Shown here: piece after piece, positions 25,267 through 34,166 of the stretch
How the letters are laid out: each line of letters starts with the position of its first letter
Numbering within the stretch: the stretch's first letter is position 1
NCBI RefSeq assembly: GCF_000428985.1
Contig: NZ_AUAZ01000005.1
Coordinates: 148,686-212,685, forward strand
DNA: 64,000 nucleotides
From: Marinobacterium litorale DSM 23545
Lineage (GTDB): Bacteria > Pseudomonadota > Gammaproteobacteria > Pseudomonadales > Balneatricaceae
Direction of reading: 5' to 3'
Position numbers and translations under genes: made by a program
Notes under the pieces: generated by a model
What the model was told of the DNA's origin: nothing
Seen by the model: only the letters and a program-made list of their open reading frames with translations
Databases searched by the model: none

Positions 25267-26235
25267 ATGAAAAAAATAACCCGGTATCTCTCGACAACTC
25301 TGTTGGCACTGATGCTGCCTGTGGTAAGCCACGCCCAAACGCTGAGACTCGGTCTCATCACACCGCCCAGCCATCAGTGGACCAAATCAGCCGAATCGTT
25401 TGCCAACGAAATAAAAGAGCACACCGACGGCCGTATCCAGCTCAGCATCTACCCATCCGGACAGCTGGGTAACGAAGCGCTGATGCTGCAGCAGATGCAG
25501 CGTGGGGCGCTGGATATGGCGTTTCTCGCCGCAGGCGAAATTGCCAACCGTCGTCCCGACTTTGCAGCCCTATTTGCCCCCTATCTGGTGAACTCCGCGC
25601 AACAAGCCAGCAAACTGCTTCAGGGAGAAACCGCCACCAGCATGCTCGATGAGCTGAATTCGCTGGGACTTGTTGGCCTGGGCTACGGCATGGCCGGACT
25701 GCGGCAGATTGTCATGAGCAGCGACGTGTCATCGGTGGAGGATCTGGGCGGCCTCAAGATCCGCACCATGCCGGTTGAACCCGAACGCGATTTCTGGATC
25801 AAGCTGGGCGCAGCGCCGACGCCGCTACCGTTGCCCGAACTTTACGACGCCTTTGCCAATGGCCAGGTTGACGGCATGCAGATTGATTTCGAGGGCACCT
25901 GGAACAGCCGCTACCTGGACCAGGCCGGCACCGTCATTCACTCATCCCACATGATGCTGCCGATGGTGGCCGTAATGTCAGCTCGCAGCTGGCAGAAACT
26001 GTCCGAGGACGACCGTGCACTGTTAAAGAACGTGGTGCGCAAATATCTGGACGACATGATCCACACCTACGGCGATATCGATAAAAAGTACCTGGCCAAG
26101 ATCAGGGAGAGCGACGTCAAGGTGATTGAGGTCGACCGTTCCTTCTTCGGCGATGCCATCGACCAGTGGTATCAGGAGTGGCGCGAGCGCGCACCGGTAC
26201 TCGAAGCGCTGGAGAAAGAAGCAGCTTCTCTGTAA
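25267..26235 (+). CDS. dctP: TRAP transporter solute-binding protein (DctP family)
   Basis: A 322-residue periplasmic binding protein with signal peptide MKKITRYLSTTLLALMLPVVSHA. GGAG 7 bases before the ATG supports the start. The DctP fold is seen in SAESFANEIKEHTDGRIQLSIYPSGQLGNEALMLQQMQRGALDMAF and DLGGLKIRTMPVEPERDFWIKLGAAPTPLPLPELYDAFANGQVDGMQ. The Arg in GLKIRTM is the conserved carboxylate-binding residue, so the ligand is probably an organic acid. Given its neighbours, an aromatic or ring-cleavage acid is a reasonable guess. It ends the plus-strand operon at a strong terminator. Confidence 0.93.
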   Translation: MKKITRYLSTTLLALMLPVVSHAQTLRLGLITPPSHQWTKSAESFANEIKEHTDGRIQLSIYPSGQLGNEALMLQQMQRGALDMAFLAAGEIANRRPDFAALFAPYLVNSAQQASKLLQGETATSMLDELNSLGLVGLGYGMAGLRQIVMSSDVSSVEDLGGLKIRTMPVEPERDFWIKLGAAPTPLPLPELYDAFANGQVDGMQIDFEGTWNSRYLDQAGTVIHSSHMMLPMVAVMSARSWQKLSEDDRALLKNVVRKYLDDMIHTYGDIDKKYLAKIRESDVKVIEVDRSFFGDAIDQWYQEWRERAPVLEALEKEAASL

Positions 26236-26253
26236 TCCGAGACCGAAACAGAA

Positions 26254-26283
26254 AAACCCGCTGCGGTGCCCCGCAGCGGGTTT
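26254..26283. terminator. Bidirectional terminator between dctP and dmpB
   Basis: AAACCCGCTGCGG-TGCC-CCGCAGCGGGTTT is a perfect 13-bp stem with an A run on one side and a T run on the other. It lies between the convergent ends of dctP (+) and dmpB (-) and can end both transcripts. Confidence 0.92.
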
Positions 26284-26307
26284 CTTATCGACGTCTCTGG
26301 CCACCAA

Positions 26308-27231
26308 TCAGGTCAGGACCGTCAGGAAGCGGTCGTTAAGCACACGATCATGGTAGAAGATCGCTTTGCCAAGCGTATCCGCACCCCAGGTAACCGGTTC
26401 ATGGTCCGGATAGTGGTAATCACCACCGGCGAACACTTCGCTGCGGTTACCGGATGGATCGAAGAAGTAGATCGTCTTACCGTGGGTCAAACCGTGACGG
26501 GTCGGGCCGATATCGATGGAGGTATCCGTCATGGAGATCAGGTCTGCTGCGCGCAGCACATCTTCCCAGGTTTCCAGGAAGAAAGATGCATGATGAAGTT
26601 TACCCGGCTCCGGGTGTTCGATGAATGCCACGTCGTGCGCTTTCATGCTCACGGTCAGGAAGCCTGCCAGACGGGTGCCTTCGTCATCGAGTACCTGCTC
26701 GGCCAAGTCGAAGCCCAGCACCTCTCGGAACAGATCGATGGTGCCGGCGATGTTCGGACCATAAAGCAGGCAGTGGTCGAAACGGGTTGCCTTCATGCCG
26801 GTCAGGCCACGGGGCCAGGCTTCCGGGTTCTTCTGGGTCAGCCCCCATTTACCGGTCTGCTCTTTGGTGGCGAAAATTTCGAACTGGTGCCCGGTGGGCG
26901 AATCGAAACGAACCCGGCGACCGCAGCCCTTCAGCTCGCCTTCCGGAATCTCTTCCACGTTGCAGCCGTACTCGATCAGCTCCTGTTTGAGGCTGTCGAC
27001 CACACCTTCATTCAGGCACTTGTAGCTGACGAAATCCATACCGGCACTGTCCGCTTCGCGCAGAACCACGGAGAATTTATCAACCTCTGTCCAGCCCTTG
27101 AGATAGACCCGGCCCTGGTCATCACGATCAACCTCGATCAGACCCAGAAGGTCACGGTAGTGGGACACTGCTTCATCCATATCGAGGACACGCAACTGGA
27201 TATGCCCCGGACGCATTACACCTTTTTTCAT
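26308..27231 (-). CDS. dmpB: Catechol 2,3-dioxygenase
   Basis: A 307-residue type I extradiol dioxygenase opening catechol to 2-hydroxymuconic semialdehyde with Fe(II) and O2. Two VOC modules are present. The iron ligands fall at His153 ([12 protein letters not shown]), His214 ([14 protein letters not shown]) and Glu265 ([11 protein letters not shown]), the same numbers as in XylE/DmpB. It follows dmpQ by 16 bases, so the ferredoxin that re-reduces its iron is made with it. AGGAAA precedes the start. It is separated from dmpC, its usual next gene, by the TRAP/LysR insert. Confidence 0.97.
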   Translation of the reverse strand: MKKGVMRPGHIQLRVLDMDEAVSHYRDLLGLIEVDRDDQGRVYLKGWTEVDKFSVVLREADSAGMDFVSYKCLNEGVVDSLKQELIEYGCNVEEIPEGELKGCGRRVRFDSPTGHQFEIFATKEQTGKWGLTQKNPEAWPRGLTGMKATRFDHCLLYGPNIAGTIDLFREVLGFDLAEQVLDDEGTRLAGFLTVSMKAHDVAFIEHPEPGKLHHASFFLETWEDVLRAADLISMTDTSIDIGPTRHGLTHGKTIYFFDPSGNRSEVFAGGDYHYPDHEPVTWGADTLGKAIFYHDRVLNDRFLTVLT

Positions 27232-27247
27232 CGTCGTTTCCTGTTAT

Positions 27248-27625
27248 TTATTTTATGGCTGCTGATTGCAGTTTTGAGGAGGAACGTGGCTGATAGGGTT
27301 CAGCCAAAGGCAGCATTTCGGATTCGACAACCAGCTCACTGCGAGGAAAGATCCGACACGCCAGCACGATGCCTTCAGCCTCATCAGCTTCACTGACCCA
27401 GGCACGGCTCATGCGCTTGCTGTCGTACTCCCCCTTGAGGACACGAATTCGACACTTGCCACAGCCACCACCGCGGCAACCGATACCGATTCCCTGTGCA
27501 CGCGCCTTTTCCATGGCGACAAGCAGATTAAGATCGGCGCGGGCCTCAAAGACGGCCTCTGAGTCCAGAATGTGAATCCGATGTGTATCCTGTGGGTATG
27601 GGGTAGCGTTGATCGGTTGTTTCAT
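27248..27625 (-). CDS. dmpQ: Chloroplast-type [2Fe-2S] ferredoxin for dioxygenase reactivation
   Basis: A 125-residue ferredoxin of the XylT/DmpQ type, which reduces oxidised iron in catechol 2,3-dioxygenase. Cluster cysteines are Cys50, Cys55, Cys58 and Cys90 (CX4CX2CX31C, in GIGCRGGGCGKCRIRVLKGEY and IVLACRI). The start at 27625 is preferred over one 11 codons upstream: it has AGG 8 bases before it. First gene after the sigma54 promoter at 27695-27710, followed directly by dmpB. Confidence 0.93.
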   Translation of the reverse strand: MKQPINATPYPQDTHRIHILDSEAVFEARADLNLLVAMEKARAQGIGIGCRGGGCGKCRIRVLKGEYDSKRMSRAWVSEADEAEGIVLACRIFPRSELVVESEMLPLAEPYQPRSSSKLQSAAIK

Positions 27626-27694
27626 CACGAATGCCTGTTTCTTATTGTTGTGCACCAAGGCTTTTGGTTAAGTCTGGTGCCTGACAGGACATAG

Positions 27695-27710
27695 AGCAAT
27701 GTGAGTGCCA
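27695..27710 (-). promoter_or_regulatory. Sigma54 (-24/-12) promoter of dmpQB
   Basis: On the minus strand TGGCACTCACATTGCT matches the sigma54 consensus TGGCAC-N5-TTGCW exactly, with the GG and GC doublets 12 bases apart. The predicted start point is near 27684, about 59 bases before the dmpQ start. A DmpR-type site is placed upstream at the usual distance. Confidence 0.9.
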
Positions 27711-27835
27711 ACCTGAACAACAGGCATCTACAACATCCCTTATAACAACAACCCACTGATTTAAAAAAGAAAAAACAAATGATGCAGGTTGTAAGTGGCA
27801 TTAGCTACAACTAATGGAATCATCAAATCCCGCAA

Positions 27836-27855
27836 TTGATTAACGAAATCATCAA
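27836..27855. promoter_or_regulatory. Candidate DmpR/XylR upstream activating sequence for dmpQB
   Basis: TTGATTAACGAAATCATCAA is an imperfect dyad with TTGAT-type arms like known DmpR/XylR sites. It lies about 152-171 bases upstream of the predicted dmpQ start point, the normal range for these enhancers. A half-site (ATCATCAA) precedes it at about 27830. The 27659-27963 gap otherwise holds the sigma54 promoter and an AT-rich stretch (about 27755-27780) that may bend or bind IHF. Confidence 0.6.
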
Positions 27856-27963
27856 CCCTTCCCCCCTTCTGCACGATATGATCAAGGAGTCACCACAGGG
27901 TTGGTCGAGCCCACGCAGAGGGGCCGAGCAACCAGACCATCACCCCAAAAAAAGATACTTGTG

Positions 27964-29667
27964 ATGAATAGCAGAACCCCACTGCCCGTTCCGGCTAGCG
28001 ACGATCTGCTCCATCAGATTCGTTTCGACCCTGAATCCGGCAAGATCTGGCTCAATGAGAGCCGGATGCTCCTGATACATGCCAATGTTCTGGGCGCCCT
28101 GCGCCGGGAGCTGATCGACACATTGGGCTGGCAAAGAGCCAAGGGACTGTTAATGCGCCTGGGCTACAACTCGGGCCGCAGGGATGCCGAGCTTGCCAAA
28201 CGCGTCCGACCCGACCTCAGCAAACAGGATTCGTTTGTAGTCGGCCCCCAGCTGCATAAGCTGGAGGGAATCGTGAACTGCAAGCCGATCAAATTAACCT
28301 TTGATGTGGATAGCGGCGCCTATTACGGCGAATTCGACTGGCACGGCTCCTGGGAGGCGGAGCAGCACATTGCTGACTTCGGCATGAGCGATGAAGCGGT
28401 GTGCTGGACTCTGCTCGGCTACGCCAGTGGATATACCAGCTATTACATGGGACGGCAGATCCTGTTTAAGGAGACCGCCTGTGTCGCCAAGGGCGACAGC
28501 CACTGCGTCAATATCGGTCGGCCCGCCGAAGAGTGGGATGATCGAGAGGAGCTGGAGCGTTACCTGCAGCCCGACCCGATCATTAACGAGCTGGAGCTGT
28601 TGCAAAGCCAGTTCGATCAACTGCGTTCTGAATATCGCACCGGTGCTCGGGGAGAACGCGCCCAGTTTTCCGCCGTTGGGCGCTCTGCCGCTTACCGCCA
28701 AGCCTGCGCATTAGTACAGCGGGCAGCCACCAGCAAAGTCACTATTTTGCTGCAGGGGGAAACCGGTGTTGGCAAGGAAGTGCTGGCGCGCTACATCCAC
28801 CACGACAGTGATCGCTCTGATAAACCCTTCGTGGCAGTGAACTGTGCCTGCATCCCACCGGAGCTGATTGAAGCAGAACTTTTTGGTGTAGAAAAAGGGG
28901 CATTTACCGGCGCAACTCAATCCAGAGAGGGTAAATTTGAACGTGCTAATGGCGGCACTATCTTTCTGGATGAAGTGGTGGAACTTTCCGCCCGCGCTCA
29001 GGCGACACTGCTGCGGGTTCTGCAGGAGGGTGAGTTCGAGCGCGTCGGCGACTCCGGCACGCGTAAGCTGGATGTCCGCGTGGTCGCGGCGACCAATGAG
29101 AACCTGGAGCAGGCGGTGAAAGAGGGAAAGTTCCGTGCCGACCTGTTCTTCCGGCTCAACGTCTTTCCAGTGCATATTCCGCCACTACGCGAGCGCCGTG
29201 AGGATATCCCCCTGCTGATTGAGCATTTTTTGGCGCGCTATCACCGGGAGTACAACAAGCGTACGCTCGGCGTTACTGACAAGGCGCTGGAAGCGCTGAT
29301 GAGCTACGACTGGCCCGGCAATATCCGGGAGCTGGAAAATATGATCGAGCGCGGTGTCATTCTGACCGATAACAACCGCGCCATTGAGTTGACCAGCTTC
29401 TTCCCCTTACTCGGCGAACCAAGCCAACCGCTCAATCACCTGGACGCCCATGGCCAGATTTGTGGCAGCAAAGCAAATAGCGACAGAACAAGCTGTCTGG
29501 TCGATGAACTCTTGGATACCGGAGTGGAACTGGAAACCCTTGAGCAACTACTGATTGAACGCGCTCTGGACAGATCAGGGCAGGTCGTGTCCCATGCCGC
29601 TCGGGCCCTGGGCTTAAGCCGGCCGGCACTGGCCTATCGCATGAAAAAACATGAGGCTGCGGAATAA
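27964..29667 (+). CDS. dmpR: DmpR/XylR-type sigma54 activator, copy 1 (beside dmpQB)
   Basis: A 567-residue aromatic-sensing activator. The frame is open to a TTG at 27901, but an ATG at 27964 makes it collinear with the paralogue at 34847. Domain order: sensory XylR_N/V4R (about 15-200), linker, AAA+ (about 235-470) and Fis-type HTH at the end ([21 protein letters not shown]). The sensor has His98 and Trp126 where MopR/DmpR bind phenol, and the zinc site Cys147, Glu170, Cys173, Cys181. The AAA+ part has Walker A GETGVGKE (264-271), a canonical GAFTGA loop (312-317) and Walker B GTIFLDEV. It is divergent from dmpQB and presumably activates that sigma54 promoter when phenols bind. Confidence 0.94.
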   Translation: MNSRTPLPVPASDDLLHQIRFDPESGKIWLNESRMLLIHANVLGALRRELIDTLGWQRAKGLLMRLGYNSGRRDAELAKRVRPDLSKQDSFVVGPQLHKLEGIVNCKPIKLTFDVDSGAYYGEFDWHGSWEAEQHIADFGMSDEAVCWTLLGYASGYTSYYMGRQILFKETACVAKGDSHCVNIGRPAEEWDDREELERYLQPDPIINELELLQSQFDQLRSEYRTGARGERAQFSAVGRSAAYRQACALVQRAATSKVTILLQGETGVGKEVLARYIHHDSDRSDKPFVAVNCACIPPELIEAELFGVEKGAFTGATQSREGKFERANGGTIFLDEVVELSARAQATLLRVLQEGEFERVGDSGTRKLDVRVVAATNENLEQAVKEGKFRADLFFRLNVFPVHIPPLRERREDIPLLIEHFLARYHREYNKRTLGVTDKALEALMSYDWPGNIRELENMIERGVILTDNNRAIELTSFFPLLGEPSQPLNHLDAHGQICGSKANSDRTSCLVDELLDTGVELETLEQLLIERALDRSGQVVSHAARALGLSRPALAYRMKKHEAAE

Positions 29668-29740
29668 CCCGGATGGAGTGAAGCGCAATCCGGGTGGTTC
29701 CGGTGAGATTCCCGGCATACGCCTTAAGGCTTCTGCCGGG
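29667..29740. repeat. Paired palindromic repeat elements, left of dmpP
   Basis: Two GC-rich imperfect palindromes. Element A (29667-29695) begins ACCCGGATGGAGTGAAGCGC and ends ATCCGGGT, a mosaic sequence seen scattered in many proteobacterial chromosomes. Element B (29711-29740) runs from CCCGGCATACGCC to GGCTTCTGCCGGG. Closely related copies of both lie at 31217-31292, on the other side of dmpOP. They fill the gap between the convergent ends of dmpR and dmpP and could also terminate transcription. Confidence 0.75.
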
Positions 29741-29752
29741 AAAGTGTTCCGA

Positions 29753-30814
29753 TCAGATCCGTTTAAACAGCGCCGAGCGCGGTTGATCCTCGGCACCATC
29801 GGCGGCGGTGAAGAAGCGTTCCATATGGATATCCCGCTCGAACAGGCGCCCCTGCATCAAGGCGGTGATCGCCGCATCGATCATCGGGGGCGGCCCGCAC
29901 AGGTAGGCCTTGTGACCGCTGAACCGGTTGTCGAAATGGGCAATCGCGGCTTCGTGGACAAAGCCTTTAAAGCCCTCCCAATGATCCTCCTCCAACGGTT
30001 CGTTGAGTGCCGGAATGTAGTGGAAGTTGTCATACTCCCGATCCAGTCCCTCGAACAGCTCGCGGTTGTACAGCTCACTGACGTTACGTGCCCCCTGGAA
30101 CAGGTAGATCTGGCGCGGGTCTTCAGCTTCCAACAGATCCAGAATCATCGACTGGGGACTGGAGAGGCCCGAGCCTCCGGCGATGAAGATCACATCCTGC
30201 TCATCGGATTTCCGCACAAAGAACTGGCCATAGGGCCCGGAGATATCCAGGGTATCGCCCACCTGCAGGGTTTCATGCAGCCAAGTGGTTCCCGCCCCGT
30301 TGGGCACCTTGCGCACATGCAGCTCCAGCGTGCGGTTATCCGAGGGCTTGTTGGCGATGGAGAAGGCACGGGTGCCCTCCACGCCGGGGATACGCAGGTT
30401 CACGTACTGACCGGCCTGAAACTCCACCTCGCGATCCAGCTCAAAACGGATCCCCTTGATGGTGGGTGACAGATCCAGAATATCGGTGACGGTACCGACG
30501 AAGTCGATCACCGGATGACCGGCGAAGTCCGGGTCCACATCGATATCCGCTTCGATGGTCAGGTCCGATTCGGGCATGGCGCAGCAGGCGAGGATCTTGC
30601 CCTCGTCGCGCTCCATATCCATCAGTGCAAAGGGTGAGGCGTTGCCCAGGTCCACATCCCCTTCCACCACCTGACATTTACAGGTAGCGCAGGTGCCGTG
30701 GCCGCAGGCGAATGGGAGCCAGACGCCCTGGCGCAGGGCCGCATCCAGGATGGTCTGCCCCTCCTCCACCTCGATCACATCCCCGGTGGGCTCTATGGTG
30801 ACTTCATAACTCAT
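29753..30814 (-). CDS. dmpP: Phenol hydroxylase reductase component
   Basis: A 353-residue flavo-iron-sulfur reductase passing electrons from NADH via FAD and a [2Fe-2S] cluster to the oxygenase. The N-terminal ferredoxin domain has Cys37, Cys42, Cys45 and Cys77 (CGHGTCATCKC, ILACC). The FAD domain follows (about 105-205; RAFSIANKPS is the RxxS motif), then the NAD domain (about 210-350; FIAGGSGLSSPQSMILDL, YLCGPPPM). Its length matches DmpP (353). It lies 11 bases after dmpO and is the last gene of the phenol hydroxylase operon, facing the 3' end of dmpR. Confidence 0.97.
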   Translation of the reverse strand: MSYEVTIEPTGDVIEVEEGQTILDAALRQGVWLPFACGHGTCATCKCQVVEGDVDLGNASPFALMDMERDEGKILACCAMPESDLTIEADIDVDPDFAGHPVIDFVGTVTDILDLSPTIKGIRFELDREVEFQAGQYVNLRIPGVEGTRAFSIANKPSDNRTLELHVRKVPNGAGTTWLHETLQVGDTLDISGPYGQFFVRKSDEQDVIFIAGGSGLSSPQSMILDLLEAEDPRQIYLFQGARNVSELYNRELFEGLDREYDNFHYIPALNEPLEEDHWEGFKGFVHEAAIAHFDNRFSGHKAYLCGPPPMIDAAITALMQGRLFERDIHMERFFTAADGAEDQPRSALFKRI

Positions 30815-30825
30815 AACGGCTTACC

Positions 30826-31188
30826 TCAGACACCTGCGCTCTTGTAGCCCTTCAGCTCGGGCGTCTGGAAGCGCAACAGGGACTTGTGACCGATGCCCTG
30901 ATCCTTCAGTGAAACATCCAGTTGAGGTACGAACGGTTCACCATCAAGCAGCCAGGTTGTCGTCTCCCAGTTGATCTTGTCCCACTCGGGATGCAGAGAA
31001 AACGCCTCCGGCATCACATCGTCACGCAAGGTGCGGAACGTGGTTTCCGGCGGCAGTGGGTAGGCGAACGCGGCACAGAACATCAGGTGGTGATCCCAAC
31101 CTACATAAACCACCTGGTTACCGTGAAAGTTCTCAAAACGATCTTTTACTTCACCCTTATAGTCGGGGGTAATGGCATGTACTGGCAT
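30826..31188 (-). CDS. dmpO: Phenol hydroxylase gamma subunit
   Basis: A 120-residue subunit of the (alpha-beta-gamma)2 phenol hydroxylase oxygenase. It begins MPVHAITPDYKGEVKDRFENFHGNQVVYVGWDHHLMFCAAFAYPLPPETTF, typical of DmpO/PhhO. It lies 11 bases before dmpP. The gap to dmpN is about 130 bases, larger than elsewhere in the operon, and is filled by palindromic repeats at 31217-31292. Confidence 0.95.
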   Translation of the reverse strand: MPVHAITPDYKGEVKDRFENFHGNQVVYVGWDHHLMFCAAFAYPLPPETTFRTLRDDVMPEAFSLHPEWDKINWETTTWLLDGEPFVPQLDVSLKDQGIGHKSLLRFQTPELKGYKSAGV

Positions 31189-31216
31189 TGTTATTATCCT
31201 CGAAACTCTTTGTGTT

Positions 31217-31292
31217 CCCGGCGTCCGCCTTTGGCTTCTGCCGGGCTACGGCTCGCTTGAGTAGCCCGGGTGCAGCGTACGCGGAACCCGGG
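31217..31292. repeat. Paired palindromic repeat elements between dmpN and dmpO
   Basis: Element B (31217-31245, from CCCGGCGTCCGCC to GGCTTCTGCCGGG) differs from the copy at 29711-29740 by a few bases and one length change, in the same orientation. A second palindrome (31265-31292) has CCCGGG at both ends around TGCAGCGTACGCGGAA, a variant of element A. The elements sit inside the operon and may form strong mRNA hairpins between dmpN and dmpO. Confidence 0.75.
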
Positions 31293-31318
31293 AAGCTCTC
31301 CGAATAGTGCGATCCGGA

Positions 31319-32824
31319 TCAGGCGACCCCTTTTTTCCACTCTTTCCAACGCGTCTCGTCGGGCGAGCCTTTGATATCCATATTGTCGGCGCCCAGATTC
31401 ATCTGGTAGTAGTCGCGCAGAATATCCTCCACGCCCGGGCCGCCGCAGTTGCCCTGGAAGATCTGGTGTACCGGCAGCCAGGACTGAACGAACTTCTCGG
31501 GCTCGTCATCGAAGATGTCCTTACAGCCATCGGAGCAGAAGTGATAGCGCTCACCTTCGTAAACGGAGTCGCGATAGCAGGTCTGACTCGGGTCATCCAT
31601 CTCGGTGAACAGCATCGGGATCTGGCAGGTGGTGCACAGCTGCGGCAGTGCCTTGGTGTAGAACCGCTCGCCTTTCGCTTCCATCTCCTTGGCCAACTCC
31701 CAGCGGGGGCGATAGTACTTGTCGAAGGTATCGGGGTACTTCTCGCTCAACCAGTCCAGCTCTTCATCGGTCGGAATCCAGGTATGGAAACCGGCGGCAT
31801 GGCCGTGGGTGTAGAAGGTCCACCACGCCTGATGGGAGATATGCTCCTTCTCTTTCTCGATGACATCGGCATACTTGGGCATGCGAATGCCGTAACGCGC
31901 CAGGTCCTTGAACAGCGCGCCGCCAGCCTCCTCAAAGTAGACCTCCCAGGCCTCTTTCCAGCTCATCACTTTGTTGGGCAGCATGTAGTCCATCATCATC
32001 GCCACGATGGTGAGCAGACGGGTGCCACGCCAGAACCACTTGTCGATCCACTTCTGCACGATCGGCACGTTGTCTTCATGCTGCTCGAGCAGGAACTTGA
32101 TCACTTCCAGACCCAGCGTCATATGGCGGGCTTCGTCGGACTGAGCCGAGAATCCGAAAGTGACGGTGGCCATATCGCCGTTATACGCCGCACCGGACAT
32201 GAACGGCACGAACAGCAGGTTGGTCAACACGTATTCAAAGCTGAAGCCGATGGCGACCATGAACTCGAAGGGACCGGCAGCACGGGCGTCGTTGAAAAAC
32301 GATTTGGGTACCGACAGATACCAGACGCGGTCGTGCATGTGTGACCAGTCCTGCAGACCGTCAAAGAACTTGTTGTAGTGACTCATGGCGTGAACCTGAG
32401 TCTGCACGTGGCGCAGCTCATCGATGGACTGCATCTGGCAGGCGACACGGGCACCGACGCCACCGAACTGGCGACCGGTATGGGCGAAGCCCTGGAACGC
32501 CTGGTATTCCAGCGGCGAAACGCCGGTCAGGAAGATCTTCAGGGCATTTACGTAGCGCGGATCCGTGATATTGAGCTGACCGTTGTTCTGGGCAAAGGCG
32601 TCAAAGATGGCGTAGAGCTTCTTCTCTTTTTCCGCCTGGTATTTCCAGTATGCATCCATGGTCAGGCGGAACGGATCTTCCCACTTGGACCAGTCAGTGA
32701 TCTTGATCCCCTCGAACTCTTCGAACGGGAAGGCCTTTTTACGATCCCGATAGGAAAACTCCCAATCCAGATCGCGGGTCAGCAAACGGTATTTATCTTT
32801 AATGTTGAGTTTCTTGGCTGCCAT
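31319..32824 (-). CDS. dmpN: Phenol hydroxylase alpha (large) subunit, di-iron
   Basis: A 501-residue catalytic subunit hydroxylating phenol to catechol at a carboxylate-bridged di-iron centre. Ligands are all visible: Glu106, Glu136-x2-His139 (DELRH), Glu197, Glu231-x2-His234 (DEARH), in register with toluene/phenol monooxygenases. The C-terminal domain has a YHS-like cysteine cluster (LCTTCQIPML...TCYRDSVY...YHFCSDGCKDIFDDEPEKF) that binds a structural metal. The start at 32824 (ATG, AAGG 8 bases upstream) is preferred over a GTG three codons earlier. It lies 16 bases after dmpM. Confidence 0.97.
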   Translation of the reverse strand: MAAKKLNIKDKYRLLTRDLDWEFSYRDRKKAFPFEEFEGIKITDWSKWEDPFRLTMDAYWKYQAEKEKKLYAIFDAFAQNNGQLNITDPRYVNALKIFLTGVSPLEYQAFQGFAHTGRQFGGVGARVACQMQSIDELRHVQTQVHAMSHYNKFFDGLQDWSHMHDRVWYLSVPKSFFNDARAAGPFEFMVAIGFSFEYVLTNLLFVPFMSGAAYNGDMATVTFGFSAQSDEARHMTLGLEVIKFLLEQHEDNVPIVQKWIDKWFWRGTRLLTIVAMMMDYMLPNKVMSWKEAWEVYFEEAGGALFKDLARYGIRMPKYADVIEKEKEHISHQAWWTFYTHGHAAGFHTWIPTDEELDWLSEKYPDTFDKYYRPRWELAKEMEAKGERFYTKALPQLCTTCQIPMLFTEMDDPSQTCYRDSVYEGERYHFCSDGCKDIFDDEPEKFVQSWLPVHQIFQGNCGGPGVEDILRDYYQMNLGADNMDIKGSPDETRWKEWKKGVA

Positions 32825-32840
32825 TGGGGTCACCTTATTG

Positions 32841-33110
32841 TTATGAGTTCCAGGTCAGGGTGATCTGCTCGTCATCCTCATCCACGTTGCCGCCGATGGT
32901 GATCATGTTCAGATGCAGCTCCTGTACATCCCAGTCGCGGCCCATCTTCTCTTCGACGGTGGCGCGTTTTACGGCCAGAAAGTTATCCGCTTCGATGCGA
33001 ATCATGGCGGGCTGGTGGATAACGGTGACATCGGGGTTATCTTCCTCGATCGCCTCGACGATATAGCGAGACTCGTCGTTATCCTGCAGAGCGATATACA
33101 CTTTGGACAT
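32841..33110 (-). CDS. dmpM: Phenol hydroxylase regulatory/effector protein
   Basis: An 89-residue cofactorless protein that binds the hydroxylase and couples electron transfer to product formation. The start at 33110 (MSKVYIALQDNDESRYIVEAIEEDNPDVTVIHQPAMIRIEADNFLAVKRATVEEKMG) matches DmpM; the open frame upstream runs into dmpL. It is 19 bases after dmpL and 16 before dmpN. Confidence 0.96.
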   Translation of the reverse strand: MSKVYIALQDNDESRYIVEAIEEDNPDVTVIHQPAMIRIEADNFLAVKRATVEEKMGRDWDVQELHLNMITIGGNVDEDDEQITLTWNS

Positions 33111-33129
33111 GGTGTCGGATTCCTTCTTG

Positions 33130-34113
33130 TTATTTAATGCCGGCTTTGGCCACACGCTTGTCGAGCTGATCCAGCGCAGCAGGCAGCGCGTTTTCGCCAA
33201 GCATCTCGCTGGCCAACGGCGCCAGCGCTTCGGCCGCCAGGCCACGCCACTTATCCACCCACTGAGTAATCAACGCCTTGTTCTCGTCAGACTCAGCCAC
33301 GGCGGTTTTCATCACCGCATCCACCCAACGCACGTTATCCTTGCTCCACAGCTGCATGAACTCGGTCAGAATGGCGATATCCTCCCCGCCGTTTTCCGCC
33401 AGGTACTGGTCGTACTGGTTGTAAACCAGGTCGTAAACCAGCGCATCCACGACCAGGTCCTGAGCTACAAACAGTTCGAACCAGTCTTCCGTGGTCAGCA
33501 TCTCTTCACAAAGCTCGCGCAGGCCCTGCCAGATATCCGCTTCCATCCACTGCTGTTTGGCTTCGGCCAGTGCGTCACCGGTATTGCCGTCGAGGATCAG
33601 GCCGATGCGTGACAGATACTGGGCGATGCCCAGGCGGTCCATGCCGTCGAACAGCAGCGCCTGGGTAATCGCGGTACCGTAGCCGTAAGCAGCTCCGTAC
33701 ATATTGTTCAGGTTCGCGGTGTGTTCGAGATGGCGCAGCGGTATCAGGTAACGGATAACGGCAGCGCGCGTTTCATCACTGAGGTGGCGCGACAGATTGC
33801 GTTTTTCGAAGAACGCGTAGTTGCTCTCCGCGTTCTCCTGCATCTTGGCGCGCTGCTGCACATAGGTGCCGTAGTAAAACTGGCGCGGATCCTTGAAGGC
33901 GTACCAGTCTTCCATCTTGATCGCCGTACGGCGGGTATCATTGAGCTCCAGATCCGGTTGCCACAGGGGGCGATAGTGGAAGTTGGTCTCGGACTGAAGG
34001 TCGTAGGTGGCTTCCTGGTAGCGTGTCGCCGGCTTGTCACCAAAACGGCGTTCGATGTTGGCGTAGGTGCTGCGCACCGGCTCCAGGGTCGAAGTTTTTA
34101 TCTCGATAGTCAT
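33130..34113 (-). CDS. dmpL: Phenol hydroxylase beta subunit
   Basis: A 327-residue beta subunit, structurally like the alpha subunit but without iron ligands. It forms the oxygenase with DmpN and DmpO. Its start MTIEIKTSTLEPVRSTYANIERRFGDKPATRYQEATYDLQSETNFHYRPLWQPDLEL is typical of DmpL/PhL. It lies 53 bases after dmpK and 19 before dmpM. Confidence 0.96.
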   Translation of the reverse strand: MTIEIKTSTLEPVRSTYANIERRFGDKPATRYQEATYDLQSETNFHYRPLWQPDLELNDTRRTAIKMEDWYAFKDPRQFYYGTYVQQRAKMQENAESNYAFFEKRNLSRHLSDETRAAVIRYLIPLRHLEHTANLNNMYGAAYGYGTAITQALLFDGMDRLGIAQYLSRIGLILDGNTGDALAEAKQQWMEADIWQGLRELCEEMLTTEDWFELFVAQDLVVDALVYDLVYNQYDQYLAENGGEDIAILTEFMQLWSKDNVRWVDAVMKTAVAESDENKALITQWVDKWRGLAAEALAPLASEMLGENALPAALDQLDKRVAKAGIK

Positions 34114-34166
34114 GGGTTATCCCGGTCTTATGTTGTTATCAGGATTGGGTTGGTAAATCGTTCAGA

